From Gammaproteobacteria bacterium (GTDB taxonomy: Bacteria; Pseudomonadota; Gammaproteobacteria; Pseudomonadales; Cellvibrionaceae), in NCBI GenBank assembly GCA_021151835.1, contig JAGKWO010000013.1, positions 1 to 64,000 on the forward strand: DNA of 64,000 nucleotides, in the 5' to 3' direction. The translations under genes were made by a program, and so were the position numbers. Under the pieces are notes generated by a model. That model made no database searches. It saw only the letters and a program-made list of their open reading frames with translations, and was not told the origin of the DNA. Shown in pieces: positions 18,354-25,902 of this stretch. Within the stretch, counting starts at the first letter, position 1, and every line of letters begins with the position of its first letter.

Positions 18354-18602
18354 ATCCCCACTTCCCTGTTCGCCATATTCTCTACCATTGAAAAATCTTG
18401 CTTGCGTTACATAAATCACGTAGTGTGACTTTCGCTCAGGAGTTTTACATCCGGAAAAGCGCTACCGCCGGTTTGGAGAGAGGTCTCCGGGCGAACAATA
18501 AAAATAATGTTGTGTTATCCCTATCGGAATTACCCTTGCTACCCAGCTTGGTTTCGGTCAATCCGTCTAACGTTAATAAATAATTAAGACGAGATTGTAA
18601 CT
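18354..18602 (+). promoter_or_regulatory. Pectate lyase upstream region
   Basis: No gene is seen. It contains AGCGCTACC (18458-18466), which resembles half of a LacI-type TGGTAGCGCTACCA operator, and a short palindrome GGAGA-GAGG-TCTCC (18475-18488). The start codon at 18603 has only a weak purine stretch (AAGACGAGA) before it. The regulatory reading is tentative. Confidence 0.3.
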
Positions 18603-20192
18603 ATGTCCACTTTGCACCAGACAAAATCAGCCAATAAAAAATTTACATTAACAGCCATGGCGGCGGCGTTAGCAATGCTCGCCGGAGCATCCGCTATTGC
18701 TGCACCAACCGGCGGCTTCTCTACCACCGACGGCGGAAATGTGAGCGGCGCCCAATCATTTACCGCATCAACTTACGAGCAAATCAACATTATTATTGCC
18801 AACGCCAAACTGGATGCGAATGGCAGCAAGGTGAGTGGTGGCGCTTATCCGTTGATCATCACTTACACCGGTAATGAAGATGCGTTAATTAACCAGGTTA
18901 TTAAAGATCACACCGTAGACGCGTCAGGCAATTGCCCGAAACCGCGCTGGAATGATGCCTATCGTTATGTGGAAATTAAAGAATTTACCAAAGGGATTAC
19001 CATCATCGGTGCCAATGGTTCGTCCGCCAACTTCGGTATCGTCGTTAATAAATCCAGCAACGTGATTGTGCGTAATATGAAAATCGGCGCGCTCGCCGGT
19101 GCGAACAATGATGCGGATATGTTGCGTATCGATAGCGGCACTAACGTATGGGTTGATCACAACGAATTATTCGCCGTCAACAACGAATGTAACGGCTCAC
19201 CGGATGGCGACCTGACCTTTGAAAGTGCGATCGATATTAAAAAAGATTCGCACAATATCACCGTGTCTTACAACGTGATTCGCGATAGCAAAAAAGTAGG
19301 CCTCGATGGTTCCAGCAGTAGCGATATCGCCGGCGGCCGTGAAATTACTTTCCATCACAACATTTATAAAAATGTAAATGCGCGCCTGCCATTGCAACGC
19401 GGTGGCTGGACACATATGTATAACAACCTGTATGACGGCATTACCGGTTCCGGTATCAACGTTCGCCAGGCCGGTTATGCCTTGATTGAAAATAACTGGT
19501 TCCAGAATTCACTCAACCCGGTGACCTGCCGTTACGACAGCAGCAATTGTGGCAAGTGGGAATTGCGCGGTAACAACATCACCAACCCCGGCGATTTTGC
19601 AACTTACAACATTACCTGGACCGCAGGCGGTACCGTCGATGCGACTAACTGGACAACGACGGCGCCATTCCCGATCAGCATCCCTTACAGCTACGCGCCA
19701 GTAGCACCGCAATGCGTGAAAGATAAACTCGCACAATACGCGGGCGTAGGTAAAAACAATGCAACCTTGACTGCATCAGCCTGTAGCGGCACCGCAAGTT
19801 CAGTAGCGAGTTCATCGGTACCGGTTGCGTCATCCAGTAAATCATCCAGTTCTGTTGCGGTCATTTCTTCCAGTAAATCGTCCAGTTCTGTTGCGGTCGT
19901 TTCTTCCAGTAAATCGTCCAGTTCTGTTGCTGTTTCTTCCAGCAAATCATCAAGTTCTGCCAGCGGTGCGCCAGTGTTAAGTGGTACCGGTGATTATCCG
20001 AGTGGTTTTTCCAAGTGCGCGGACTCGGGTGAAACTTGTGCGGTGGAATCCGGTGATGGCTGGGTAGCATTTGGCCGCAAAGGCAAGTGGGTTACCAAAA
20101 AAGTTACCGTTGGTGGTTCGATTGCGTGTACTGTTGCCGCGTTCGGTTCTGACCCAGGCGGCAACCCCAACAAATGTTCTTACAAACGCTAA
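18603..20192 (+). CDS. Secreted PL1 pectate lyase with poly-Ser linker and C-terminal Cys module
   Basis: 529 aa. Signal peptide about 1-34. The PL1 parallel beta-helix domain spans about 38-395 and cleaves polygalacturonate by calcium-dependent beta-elimination. NVWVDHNEL (181-189), Asp211 in AIDIKKDS and the ARLPLQR segment with the RxPxxR motif (Arg261, Arg266) are the diagnostic and catalytic parts. A Ser/Lys/Val linker (about 398-455) contains 36-bp DNA repeats. A ~70-residue C-terminal module (about 460-529) has four Cys (472, 479, 509, 525) and VAFGRKGKWVTKKV. I do not recognise that module by name; its place after a linker suggests carbohydrate binding. Confidence 0.93.
   Translation: MSTLHQTKSANKKFTLTAMAAALAMLAGASAIAAPTGGFSTTDGGNVSGAQSFTASTYEQINIIIANAKLDANGSKVSGGAYPLIITYTGNEDALINQVIKDHTVDASGNCPKPRWNDAYRYVEIKEFTKGITIIGANGSSANFGIVVNKSSNVIVRNMKIGALAGANNDADMLRIDSGTNVWVDHNELFAVNNECNGSPDGDLTFESAIDIKKDSHNITVSYNVIRDSKKVGLDGSSSSDIAGGREITFHHNIYKNVNARLPLQRGGWTHMYNNLYDGITGSGINVRQAGYALIENNWFQNSLNPVTCRYDSSNCGKWELRGNNITNPGDFATYNITWTAGGTVDATNWTTTAPFPISIPYSYAPVAPQCVKDKLAQYAGVGKNNATLTASACSGTASSVASSSVPVASSSKSSSSVAVISSSKSSSSVAVVSSSKSSSSVAVSSSKSSSSASGAPVLSGTGDYPSGFSKCADSGETCAVESGDGWVAFGRKGKWVTKKVTVGGSIACTVAAFGSDPGGNPNKCSYKR
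19830..19958 (+). repeat. 36-bp tandem repeat in the pectate lyase linker
   Basis: Copies begin at 19830, 19866, 19902 and 19935; the last step is 33 bp, one codon shorter. Each encodes SSSKSSSSVAV-type residues. The second and third copies are nearly identical, so the array is recent or being homogenised. Confidence 0.85.
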
Positions 20193-20242
20193 TCGTTAAT
20201 TTTTACGCCGTCTATTTTTTGGTAAAAGTTAATTTTTTCGCG

Positions 20243-20284
20243 AAAAAAAATCGCCCGTCATGATGTATGCCGGGCGATTTTTCT
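20243..20284. terminator. Bidirectional terminator between pectate lyase and S8 protease
   Basis: The stem ATCGCCCG/CGGGCGAT has a 13-base loop, with A8 on the left and a T-rich run on the right. It sits between the convergent genes. Confidence 0.85.
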
Positions 20285-20314
20285 TATTGGGACTTCAGTT
20301 TAAAACATTTCAAC

Positions 20315-22564
20315 TTACGGCAATGTCAACACCAGGTTTTTTACGCTAATCGATTTAGCCGCAGAAGCGCTAAAACTTTCGCCGTAAGAATTACTTTTGG
20401 TCGTTGCACTGATGCTGGCAGTAGTGACCAGATTCGGCGCTTTCACTGTCCAGCTCACCGTTTTGGTTGCACCATCAGCAATACTGCCCAGGCTCTGGTT
20501 AGCCGTACCGGAAGCCAGGGTAAAACCGGATGGCAAATTGATAGTCACCGTCACATTGTGCGCATCCAGATCGCCAGTATTTTTTACTGCCACGGTATAA
20601 GTGAAATTAAAATTGCGATAAACACTTGTCGGTGCAGTGATGGTATTGGTGAACGCCGGGCCAGTTGCGAGCGCGAAATTTTCTTCGGTCGCCAAACTGT
20701 AAGGCTCGCTGCTCGCACCATCAAATGATGTGCTGTAGGCATACACTTTTACCACTGCGGCCTGGCTTGCGGTGGCCGCAACCTGATGCACATTATCTTT
20801 CACTGTAACATCGGAATCCAATTGCGCATTGGAGGCTTCGGCGTACAGTTTTAAATCCAGATCCGACAAGTTGCGGTAGCTAGTGGGAGTGGAGGCATTG
20901 TTGTAATCCACATCGCGCTCCCACACCAATGTTGCTTTATCGCCGTTATACATATGGCCTTTATAAAATTTATAACTGCCGGTCTGGCCTTTGGGTTTTA
21001 CGCTACTGGAAAAATAATCATTGCGATGGAAATGGGCGTGCCATAAATCCAGGTAACCCCAACCGTAGGTTTTATTCCATTCCTTACCGGTTTTTGCACC
21101 GTCATCTGCTGCGGTGTCGGTGTTGTTATCTTCCCAGGAATCGGCAGTATTGATTAACACCGCTTTAATCGCACGCGGGTCCCAGTTACCACCGTCGGTT
21201 AACAGTAAGGTTGCTGCACCTACTTTCGGTGCAGCAGAACTGGTACCACCCAAATTGCCGTAACCACCGCTGCTGGTACAAGTCATGGTTTGTTGGCCTG
21301 GTGCCGCGAGGTCAGGTTTTTTCCGGCCACCAACAGTGGGACCACGGCTACTGGAATCCCAAATCACATCATCACTGCGGGTGATGGTGTTGTTATCAAA
21401 CATATTGGCAACGGTTAAACCGTTATAGTTGTTTGCGGGAATCGTCATGGTGTTGGTACCGGCCCCCTGATTACCCGCCGATTTGGCCCAATTGGTTGAG
21501 TAATCAAATACCACACCATCCACAAAACGGGACAGCGAATGCCAATCTTCGCCGGTTGCATCGCCATTGCCCCAGGAATAATTAATGACTTCCGGATCAT
21601 CGCCCGCTGAGCGTAACATCCAGTCAGCGCCGGCCATGGTCGTTGCCGCCGAGCCCGCATCTTCCACGAGAATTGAATCCAACCCGAACGCTAAACCGCG
21701 ATGCGTCGCATGGGTGCTCGCATACATACAAGCCACACCGGTGCCGTGATTACCGTTACCGGAAAAATTTTCATAAAATGTGTGGCTCGATAATGCGGCA
21801 TGGGTTTCCAGCACACCTTCATCAATAATACCGACATCCCACACACCACCATCAAACCCGGAAGCCCACCAGGTGTCAGCGCCCAGTGATTGGGTTTGAT
21901 TGCTTAATTCCGCTTTACCCGGATTGTCGTAAACAATTTCAGCAACACCACCCAGGCTGGCAATTTCTTTCAACGAAGCCGCAGGGATTTGCGCGCTAAT
22001 CGCATTCAGGGTTGCATATTTTTCCTGGATTTTTGCGCCCAGGCTGCTAATGCGGCTGGTATAAATTTTTTGCACTTCTGCCACGGCGGCAGCCGACTCA
22101 CGCCCAATATTCTGGCGCAATTCACGCACTAATTTTTCGCGCTGCTCATTAAGCGTGCGAATTTCTTTTTTATCGGCATCGGTGACATATTGGCTGAGCA
22201 ATTTACTTTGCTCGATCTCTTTATCTTCACCGGCGATGTTATCTTTAGGTAAATATTTATCATAAATACCGCGCACTCGCGCCGCCAGCGCATCAATTTG
22301 CGGCTCATATTTTTCGCCCAGTGCACGAGCAATTTTACGTTGCGGTTGTTCACCAAAAATAATAATAACGGGCAAAGTGGCTTGCTGGGCGGCAAGTCGT
22401 TCGAGGTAGGGATCTACTTTCACTACCGCATCAACTTTAGGCGCTTCAGTTTTCTTATCGTCATCCGCAAAACCCATCGTCGATGTAGTTGCCAGCGCGA
22501 TGAAAATCGCGTGGGCGAGAGGTTTAAGCAATACGTGTTGTTGAGATTTACGTGAAATTTTCAT
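20315..22564 (-). CDS. Secreted S8 (subtilisin-like) serine protease
   Basis: 749 aa from the ATG at 22564. The frame is open 45 codons further, but AAGGAT precedes this ATG and a signal peptide (about 1-33) follows. Residues 40-215 form a charged, helix-rich propeptide-like part with likely coiled coil. The S8 domain has the full triad: Asp248 (GIIDEG), His273 (GNHGTG) and Ser442 (GGTSSAAP), with oxyanion Asn365 (SAGNQG). The C-terminal ~110 residues (about 635-735) are a CARDB/DUF11-like beta domain (YTVAVKNTGDLDAHNVTV). It probably acts outside the cell. A palindrome shared with neighbouring promoters lies 121 bp before the start. Confidence 0.92.
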   Translation of the reverse strand: MKISRKSQQHVLLKPLAHAIFIALATTSTMGFADDDKKTEAPKVDAVVKVDPYLERLAAQQATLPVIIIFGEQPQRKIARALGEKYEPQIDALAARVRGIYDKYLPKDNIAGEDKEIEQSKLLSQYVTDADKKEIRTLNEQREKLVRELRQNIGRESAAAVAEVQKIYTSRISSLGAKIQEKYATLNAISAQIPAASLKEIASLGGVAEIVYDNPGKAELSNQTQSLGADTWWASGFDGGVWDVGIIDEGVLETHAALSSHTFYENFSGNGNHGTGVACMYASTHATHRGLAFGLDSILVEDAGSAATTMAGADWMLRSAGDDPEVINYSWGNGDATGEDWHSLSRFVDGVVFDYSTNWAKSAGNQGAGTNTMTIPANNYNGLTVANMFDNNTITRSDDVIWDSSSRGPTVGGRKKPDLAAPGQQTMTCTSSGGYGNLGGTSSAAPKVGAATLLLTDGGNWDPRAIKAVLINTADSWEDNNTDTAADDGAKTGKEWNKTYGWGYLDLWHAHFHRNDYFSSSVKPKGQTGSYKFYKGHMYNGDKATLVWERDVDYNNASTPTSYRNLSDLDLKLYAEASNAQLDSDVTVKDNVHQVAATASQAAVVKVYAYSTSFDGASSEPYSLATEENFALATGPAFTNTITAPTSVYRNFNFTYTVAVKNTGDLDAHNVTVTINLPSGFTLASGTANQSLGSIADGATKTVSWTVKAPNLVTTASISATTKSNSYGESFSASAAKSISVKNLVLTLP

Positions 22565-22685
22565 AATGCGATCCTTCAGAAAAATGGATGGGATGGTTAA
22601 TTCAACCAGGCTCCTGGCCTTATGCTGAACAAACCCAGTGTGCAATGATCGCGGAGGACATGCTGCGAAAAAACGCCTTTCGCCC

Positions 22686-22700
22686 TGTGAAATATTCACG
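22686..22700. promoter_or_regulatory. Palindrome TGTGAAATATTCACG upstream of the S8 protease
   Basis: The arms GTGAA/TTCAC are separated by ATA, and outer bases CCTG/CAGG extend the symmetry. Near-identical sites occur at 23301-23315 and 25395-25409. The TGTGA-N5-TCAC spacing is one base shorter than the CRP consensus. The binding protein is unknown. Confidence 0.5.
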
Positions 22701-22790
22701 CAGGAAATAATTAGTTGCAGGAAAAAAATGATGCCGAAGCAGAAAATTTATTGCGCTGGTTTTGCTATCGCGACGCTGTTTTTGCCGCTG

Positions 22791-23171
22791 TTATTTGGTA
22801 AAGGGAGAGCGGCGTGATGCGTAAATGCCGGTTGCGACAACAATGGTTAACAATGCGATAAGAGGCCCGAAACCCGAGGACTCGCGGTTGAGATCCAGCA
22901 AATCACCCAGCGTTTGCGCGCTCGGCACTGGTGCGGCGGGCTCGCAGTTATCGCTCGCACATCCGGTTGCCCCATCCAGAGCTTCCATGACATCTTCGCT
23001 GGCATCCCCTTGCTGTTGAAGCCCCACATCCTTGTGCAAGACCGCGCTTATATCAGCTGAAACAATGGCAGGATTTATTTCCACAGGTTTTTCATCCCGG
23101 GAAACAGCACCGGCCTGAACAGCCGCCGAAAAAGCAAGCAACACGCTGACGATGAGAGAGTGAGAGACCAT
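22791..23171 (-). CDS. Small exported protein with C-terminal membrane anchor
   Basis: 126 aa from the ATG at 23171, chosen because AGGAG lies 8 bp upstream and a signal peptide (about 1-20, ending VQAGA) follows. The mature part is short and acidic, with one Cys pair (GCASDNC). It ends in a hydrophobic segment (GFGPLIALLTIVVATGIY) followed by ASRRS, so the protein is anchored by its C-terminus and faces outward. This is the layout of C-terminal sorting signals, but no PEP, GlyGly or LPXTG motif is present. Function unknown. A palindrome like that upstream of the S8 protease lies 129 bp before its start. Confidence 0.65.
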   Translation of the reverse strand: MVSHSLIVSVLLAFSAAVQAGAVSRDEKPVEINPAIVSADISAVLHKDVGLQQQGDASEDVMEALDGATGCASDNCEPAAPVPSAQTLGDLLDLNRESSGFGPLIALLTIVVATGIYASRRSPFTK

Positions 23172-23300
23172 TCGCGTAACTCCTTTTCCTTTGATAAACG
23201 CTAGATCTATGTCCTTTGGTATCAATGCCGGTGGTGACGCCAATCAACCTGCCTGAGCCTGATACGGGGAGCAAGCTTAGCGGCTTTCCACCCAACGGGC

Positions 23301-23315
23301 TGTGAAATATTCACA
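23301..23315. promoter_or_regulatory. Palindrome TGTGAAATATTCACA upstream of the 126-aa gene
   Basis: Perfect 6-bp arms TGTGAA/TTCACA around ATA. It differs from the site at 22686-22700 at only the last base. It lies 129 bp before the start at 23171, against 121 bp for the protease gene. Confidence 0.5.
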
Positions 23316-23351
23316 TCACCAACCCCGTCCGATGAATGGTACTACGCAAAG

Positions 23352-24344
23352 TCAATGCATTGAATCTGCCGCAATCGAAAACCGTGACTGGATGCGGGAT
23401 GCAGCATCACGCAAAATCGCTTTACCGTTTTCATTGGCATTTAATTTAGCTTCCATTGCCGAAATTACCGATGCATCACCCAATGACACCAGGGATTCAA
23501 CAGCCATTTGCACCACCGTTCTATCTTTATCTGCCAACGCATCAATTAAACTTTGGGTTGCGCCGAAATTTTCGCTAAACGCCAAACGCTGCGCCGCAAG
23601 TGCGCGGACTTGCGGATTTTTATCCTGCCGCAAACTGGCGACGATGTACCTTAAGTCATCGCCGACAGGGGACATTTCCTGCAAAATGGCGATGCGTGTT
23701 TGATCATCGGCCGTAAAGAAATTTTTCCGTTTGGATTGCTGCTCCACAGGTGCATTGATATTTGTTGAAGGTGCAGCGGTTAAATTTTCTGCCGCTAATA
23801 ACGGCTGGCTTTTTCCCAGCGGTGAACTTTCAACAGTTCGCTGTGTTTCTTTTGCTAAAAACAATGCCGCGATTTTATGAATAGCTTGTGCGGGAATGTA
23901 CGACATGTCGAGCGAAAACGCTTTGCTGCCAATAATAGTGGACAGCGCATTTGTTATCGGCTGGTCCTGGATATTTACTGTTATCGGCTGCGCCCAATAA
24001 TCAATATCCTGATCGGGCAAGCTAAAATTAAACGCCGCTGCCTCTGCTAATTGTTGAACAACCAGCAAGCGCGGTGTCTGCTGAATGCTTATCGAAACTC
24101 GCGCAGTGCTCGCATTGAAATAAACGCCGTCGGTGGTTATCGGTGCTTGCGCAACTGCACTTTTTTTTGCAGTCGTTGCAGCAACAGGAATGGATCCGGT
24201 TTTTTTTAACTCTACTTCCGCTTTACTGGTTTCGATAGCCTTGCTGTTTTCGATTGAACTGTTACCGGATAACCACCACATCAATAACAATAAAATGCCC
24301 ACAAAAAAAATAGCCGTTTTGGGTGTTAATAGTGACGATTCCAT
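23352..24344 (-). CDS. Membrane-anchored STN-like / HEAT-repeat protein
   Basis: 330 aa from the ATG at 24344, with GAGG just upstream; an in-frame GTG at 24353 lacks a site. The N-terminal hydrophobic segment (about 9-25) is an anchor or signal. Residues about 75-165 resemble the STN/secretin short N-terminal fold (LLVVQQLAEAAAFNFSL...PITVNIQDQPITNALSTIIG). Residues about 225-320 are HEAT-type helices (VRALAAQRLAFSE, VVQMAVESLVSLGDASV). The pairing is unusual and suggests a periplasmic assembly or protein-interaction role; this is inference. A strong terminator separates it from the upstream gene. Confidence 0.7.
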   Translation of the reverse strand: MESSLLTPKTAIFFVGILLLLMWWLSGNSSIENSKAIETSKAEVELKKTGSIPVAATTAKKSAVAQAPITTDGVYFNASTARVSISIQQTPRLLVVQQLAEAAAFNFSLPDQDIDYWAQPITVNIQDQPITNALSTIIGSKAFSLDMSYIPAQAIHKIAALFLAKETQRTVESSPLGKSQPLLAAENLTAAPSTNINAPVEQQSKRKNFFTADDQTRIAILQEMSPVGDDLRYIVASLRQDKNPQVRALAAQRLAFSENFGATQSLIDALADKDRTVVQMAVESLVSLGDASVISAMEAKLNANENGKAILRDAASRIQSRFSIAADSMH

Positions 24345-24368
24345 ATTCCTCACCTTATAAAAAATTGA

Positions 24369-24393
24369 AAAAACGGGGGCCTTAACAGCCCCC
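24369..24393 (-). terminator. Rho-independent terminator after the 162-aa gene
   Basis: Minus-strand reading: GGGGGC, a 7-base loop, GCCCCC, then G and T6. It lies just after the stop at 24401 and insulates the HEAT protein gene. Confidence 0.9.
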
Positions 24394-24400
24394 GCCGCGA

Positions 24401-24889
24401 TTACAAACGTTTAAACCAATTGTCGATGCGGTAATCCGCACGGCCGGACGAATCGGTAAAATGTGTATCAATAATTACGCGCAACCATGCATCCGAACCG
24501 GACCAGATCTGCGCCCAGACATCGCGCGTTGCGAAGCCCTGGTTGTAAAAGAAATTTTGCCAATTGGCCGATGTACGCCGTCCCTCAACGCGCCCCCAAT
24601 AACAATCTGTGGGCGAACATTTACCCCAGACTTTCACGTAATAGCGCGGTGTAACGCTATAAGTTACCGAGCAGATATTGCCACTACAGTTATAAATTGG
24701 CGTATCCTCGCACACCATTTCAATAACGACTTTTGTTACGCCATTGGTATTGGGGTCACTATTGACCCAGGTACCCACTTCCTTGGGTACAACACACAAC
24801 CCTGCCGACGAAAAACTGGAATAAAAAAGTCCGCACATTAACAATCCAACAGACACCAAAACCCGATAATTTCTTATAAACGTAGACAT
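24401..24889 (-). CDS. Secreted Cys-rich conserved protein
   Basis: 162 aa. Signal peptide about 1-29. The mature protein has several Cys, arranged CxxC-like (CSGNICS) and as WGKCSPTDCYWG. GTWVNSDPNTNGVTKVVIE near the start and DSSGRADYRIDNWFKR at the end form a pattern I recall from small uncharacterised bacterial proteins, built on a W-x-N-x-D...WGxCxPxDCxWG core. Biochemical role unknown. It has a long, structured upstream region (24890-25079). Confidence 0.65.
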   Translation of the reverse strand: MSTFIRNYRVLVSVGLLMCGLFYSSFSSAGLCVVPKEVGTWVNSDPNTNGVTKVVIEMVCEDTPIYNCSGNICSVTYSVTPRYYVKVWGKCSPTDCYWGRVEGRRTSANWQNFFYNQGFATRDVWAQIWSGSDAWLRVIIDTHFTDSSGRADYRIDNWFKRL

Positions 24890-25079
24890 AACATTTCTCC
24901 TTAACTCGTTTAAAAAAGAACATCACTGTGGTTAAAGCGATACAACCTGAACCCCCGTTTAAAAAACGGGCGCCCTATTCTTTTCGCAAAGACGAAAAGA
25001 ATTCTGCGAGCAACTCGTCAAGAGTTCCCGAAAAAGGTTTGATGGATTACGAGGGCACAACAGATAAATGAAGTGTCAT
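24890..25079 (-). promoter_or_regulatory. Structured 5' region with three hairpins
   Basis: Between a 10-codon ORF (25047-25079) and the 162-aa gene lie three short stems in transcript order: GAACTC...GAGTT (25012-25026), ATTCTTTTCG-N6-CGAAAAGAAT (24977-25002, perfect 10 bp) and CCCGTTT-N3-AAACGGG (24954-24970). None is followed by a T-run. A leader with regulatory RNA folding, or gene decay, would explain it. Confidence 0.4.
25047..25079 (-). CDS. Possible 10-codon leader peptide or gene remnant
   Basis: ATG at 25079 and TAA at 25047-25049, encoding MTLHLSVVPS. It is preceded by AAAAAGGAGTTATGCGA, almost the same as the AAAAGGAGTTACGCGA before the 126-aa gene start at 23171. So either a leader peptide is translated or this is the remnant of a duplicated gene start. 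Confidence 0.3.
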   Translation of the reverse strand: MTLHLSVVPS

Positions 25080-25093
25080 TCGCATAACTCCTT

Positions 25094-25394
25094 TTTACAC
25101 AGAAAAACTGGATTTAATCCTTCAACTGAATGCTTTCAGAGGGATAACACAAGGGAAATTTGTAGCCGGGCGCCCTGCCGCATGGCTGAATACCTACCGC
25201 AAAACCCAAGGCGATTGGGGGAGGCGTAATGCCTGATATGCATCCTTGCCACCTTTGGTTTTGTTGCAAGCAGCGTCTTGTCCTTGAATATCGGAATACC
25301 TATTCCGCTCGCGTATCCTTGCTGACGCCCTGCTACTGATTGATAAGATATCGTGATCTTGATGAAAGATATGTGAGGTTTTGTAATAGGGGGG
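25094..25394 (-). other. Intergenic segment, possible dispersed repeat or decayed gene
   Basis: About 300 bp with no convincing gene. On the minus strand an open frame without a start reads SARIRERNRYSDIQGQDAAC and continues to LPQSPWVLR before TAG. I recall similar translations from intergenic repeats of other gammaproteobacteria but cannot verify this. The 90-codon ORF in another frame has no ribosome site. Confidence 0.3.
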
Positions 25395-25409
25395 TGTGAC
25401 TTATTCACG
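25395..25409. promoter_or_regulatory. Palindrome TGTGACTTATTCACG
   Basis: Third site of the TGTGA-N5-TCAC type in this cluster, between the terminator at 25415 and the leader region of the 162-aa gene. It is about 316 bp before the 10-codon ORF, farther than the other two copies lie from their genes. Confidence 0.4.
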
Positions 25410-25414
25410 TGGAT

Positions 25415-25441
25415 AAAAAAGCCGGCTGGCGCCGGCTTTTT
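25415..25441. terminator. Rho-independent terminator
   Basis: The stem GCCGGC/GCCGGC has a 4-base loop and is flanked by A6 and T5. It ends the minus-strand cyclase/paralog unit five bases after its last stop codon. Confidence 0.92.
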
Positions 25442-25445
25442 AAAA

Positions 25446-25877
25446 TTAATCTTCTCGTCTGATTATCATTGGCGGATCAAATTCCCTACCGTTCACACGA
25501 ACACCGTAATTAAATTCAATTTCAGCGTCACGATATGACTCTTCAAAGAATCGCTTATCTTCAAAAATTTTCTCAGGAATCTTAATTGTTACCACACCAT
25601 CTTTGGATTTGAATTCAGTTTTCTTAAAAGGAGTCTTCTGATCCTTAAAGAAAATACTGAATTCTTCAGGCCCAGTGAACACAATTCGCTGCCCGGGTCT
25701 CAATTCGAGTAGCTCTGTGACACTTGGAAGAGGATTCCCTTCCTCATCGATGGATATGGTTATTACTATAGTGTTTGTGCCGGATATTGCTTTGCATTTT
25801 TTCTTGACGCATGGCTCAGATGCGAAAGAAAATTCAGAAAACAATAATATAGAAATAAAAAAAACTAAAAAACGCAT
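25446..25877 (-). CDS. Exported protein, paralog of the next gene
   Basis: 143 aa. Signal peptide about 1-19; AAGGAG sits 7 bp before the start. The core VTELLELRPGQRIVFTGPEEFSIFF, a VVTIKIPE strand and the ending VNGREFDPPMIIRRED align well with the 163-aa protein encoded next to it. The order PGQ.V.F.GP..F.I.F is reminiscent of a small beta-sandwich of cupredoxin type, but no copper ligands are visible. Function unknown. The DNA is clearly more A+T-rich than the surroundings. Confidence 0.65.
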   Translation of the reverse strand: MRFLVFFISILLFSEFSFASEPCVKKKCKAISGTNTIVITISIDEEGNPLPSVTELLELRPGQRIVFTGPEEFSIFFKDQKTPFKKTEFKSKDGVVTIKIPEKIFEDKRFFEESYRDAEIEFNYGVRVNGREFDPPMIIRRED

Positions 25878-25902
25878 AAATAAACTCCTTTTAAAAAATT
25901 AA

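Noticed and set aside
20315..22699. Start of the S8 protease at 22699
   Set aside because: The 45 extra residues are not signal-like, whereas the ATG at 22564 has a ribosome site and is followed by a signal peptide.
22791..23171. PEP-CTERM or GlyGly-CTERM assignment
   Set aside because: Neither the PEP motif nor a glycine run is present before the hydrophobic segment, and no exosortase or rhombosortase gene is in the window.
22686..23315. CRP binding sites
   Set aside because: Half-site spacing is 5 rather than 6 bp in all three copies, so the palindromes were listed as sites for an unknown factor.
25136..25408. Minus-strand ORF of 90 codons in the intergenic region
   Set aside because: No ribosome binding site, overlaps the palindrome, and the more natural-looking translation is in a different frame. 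Treated as a possible repeat instead.
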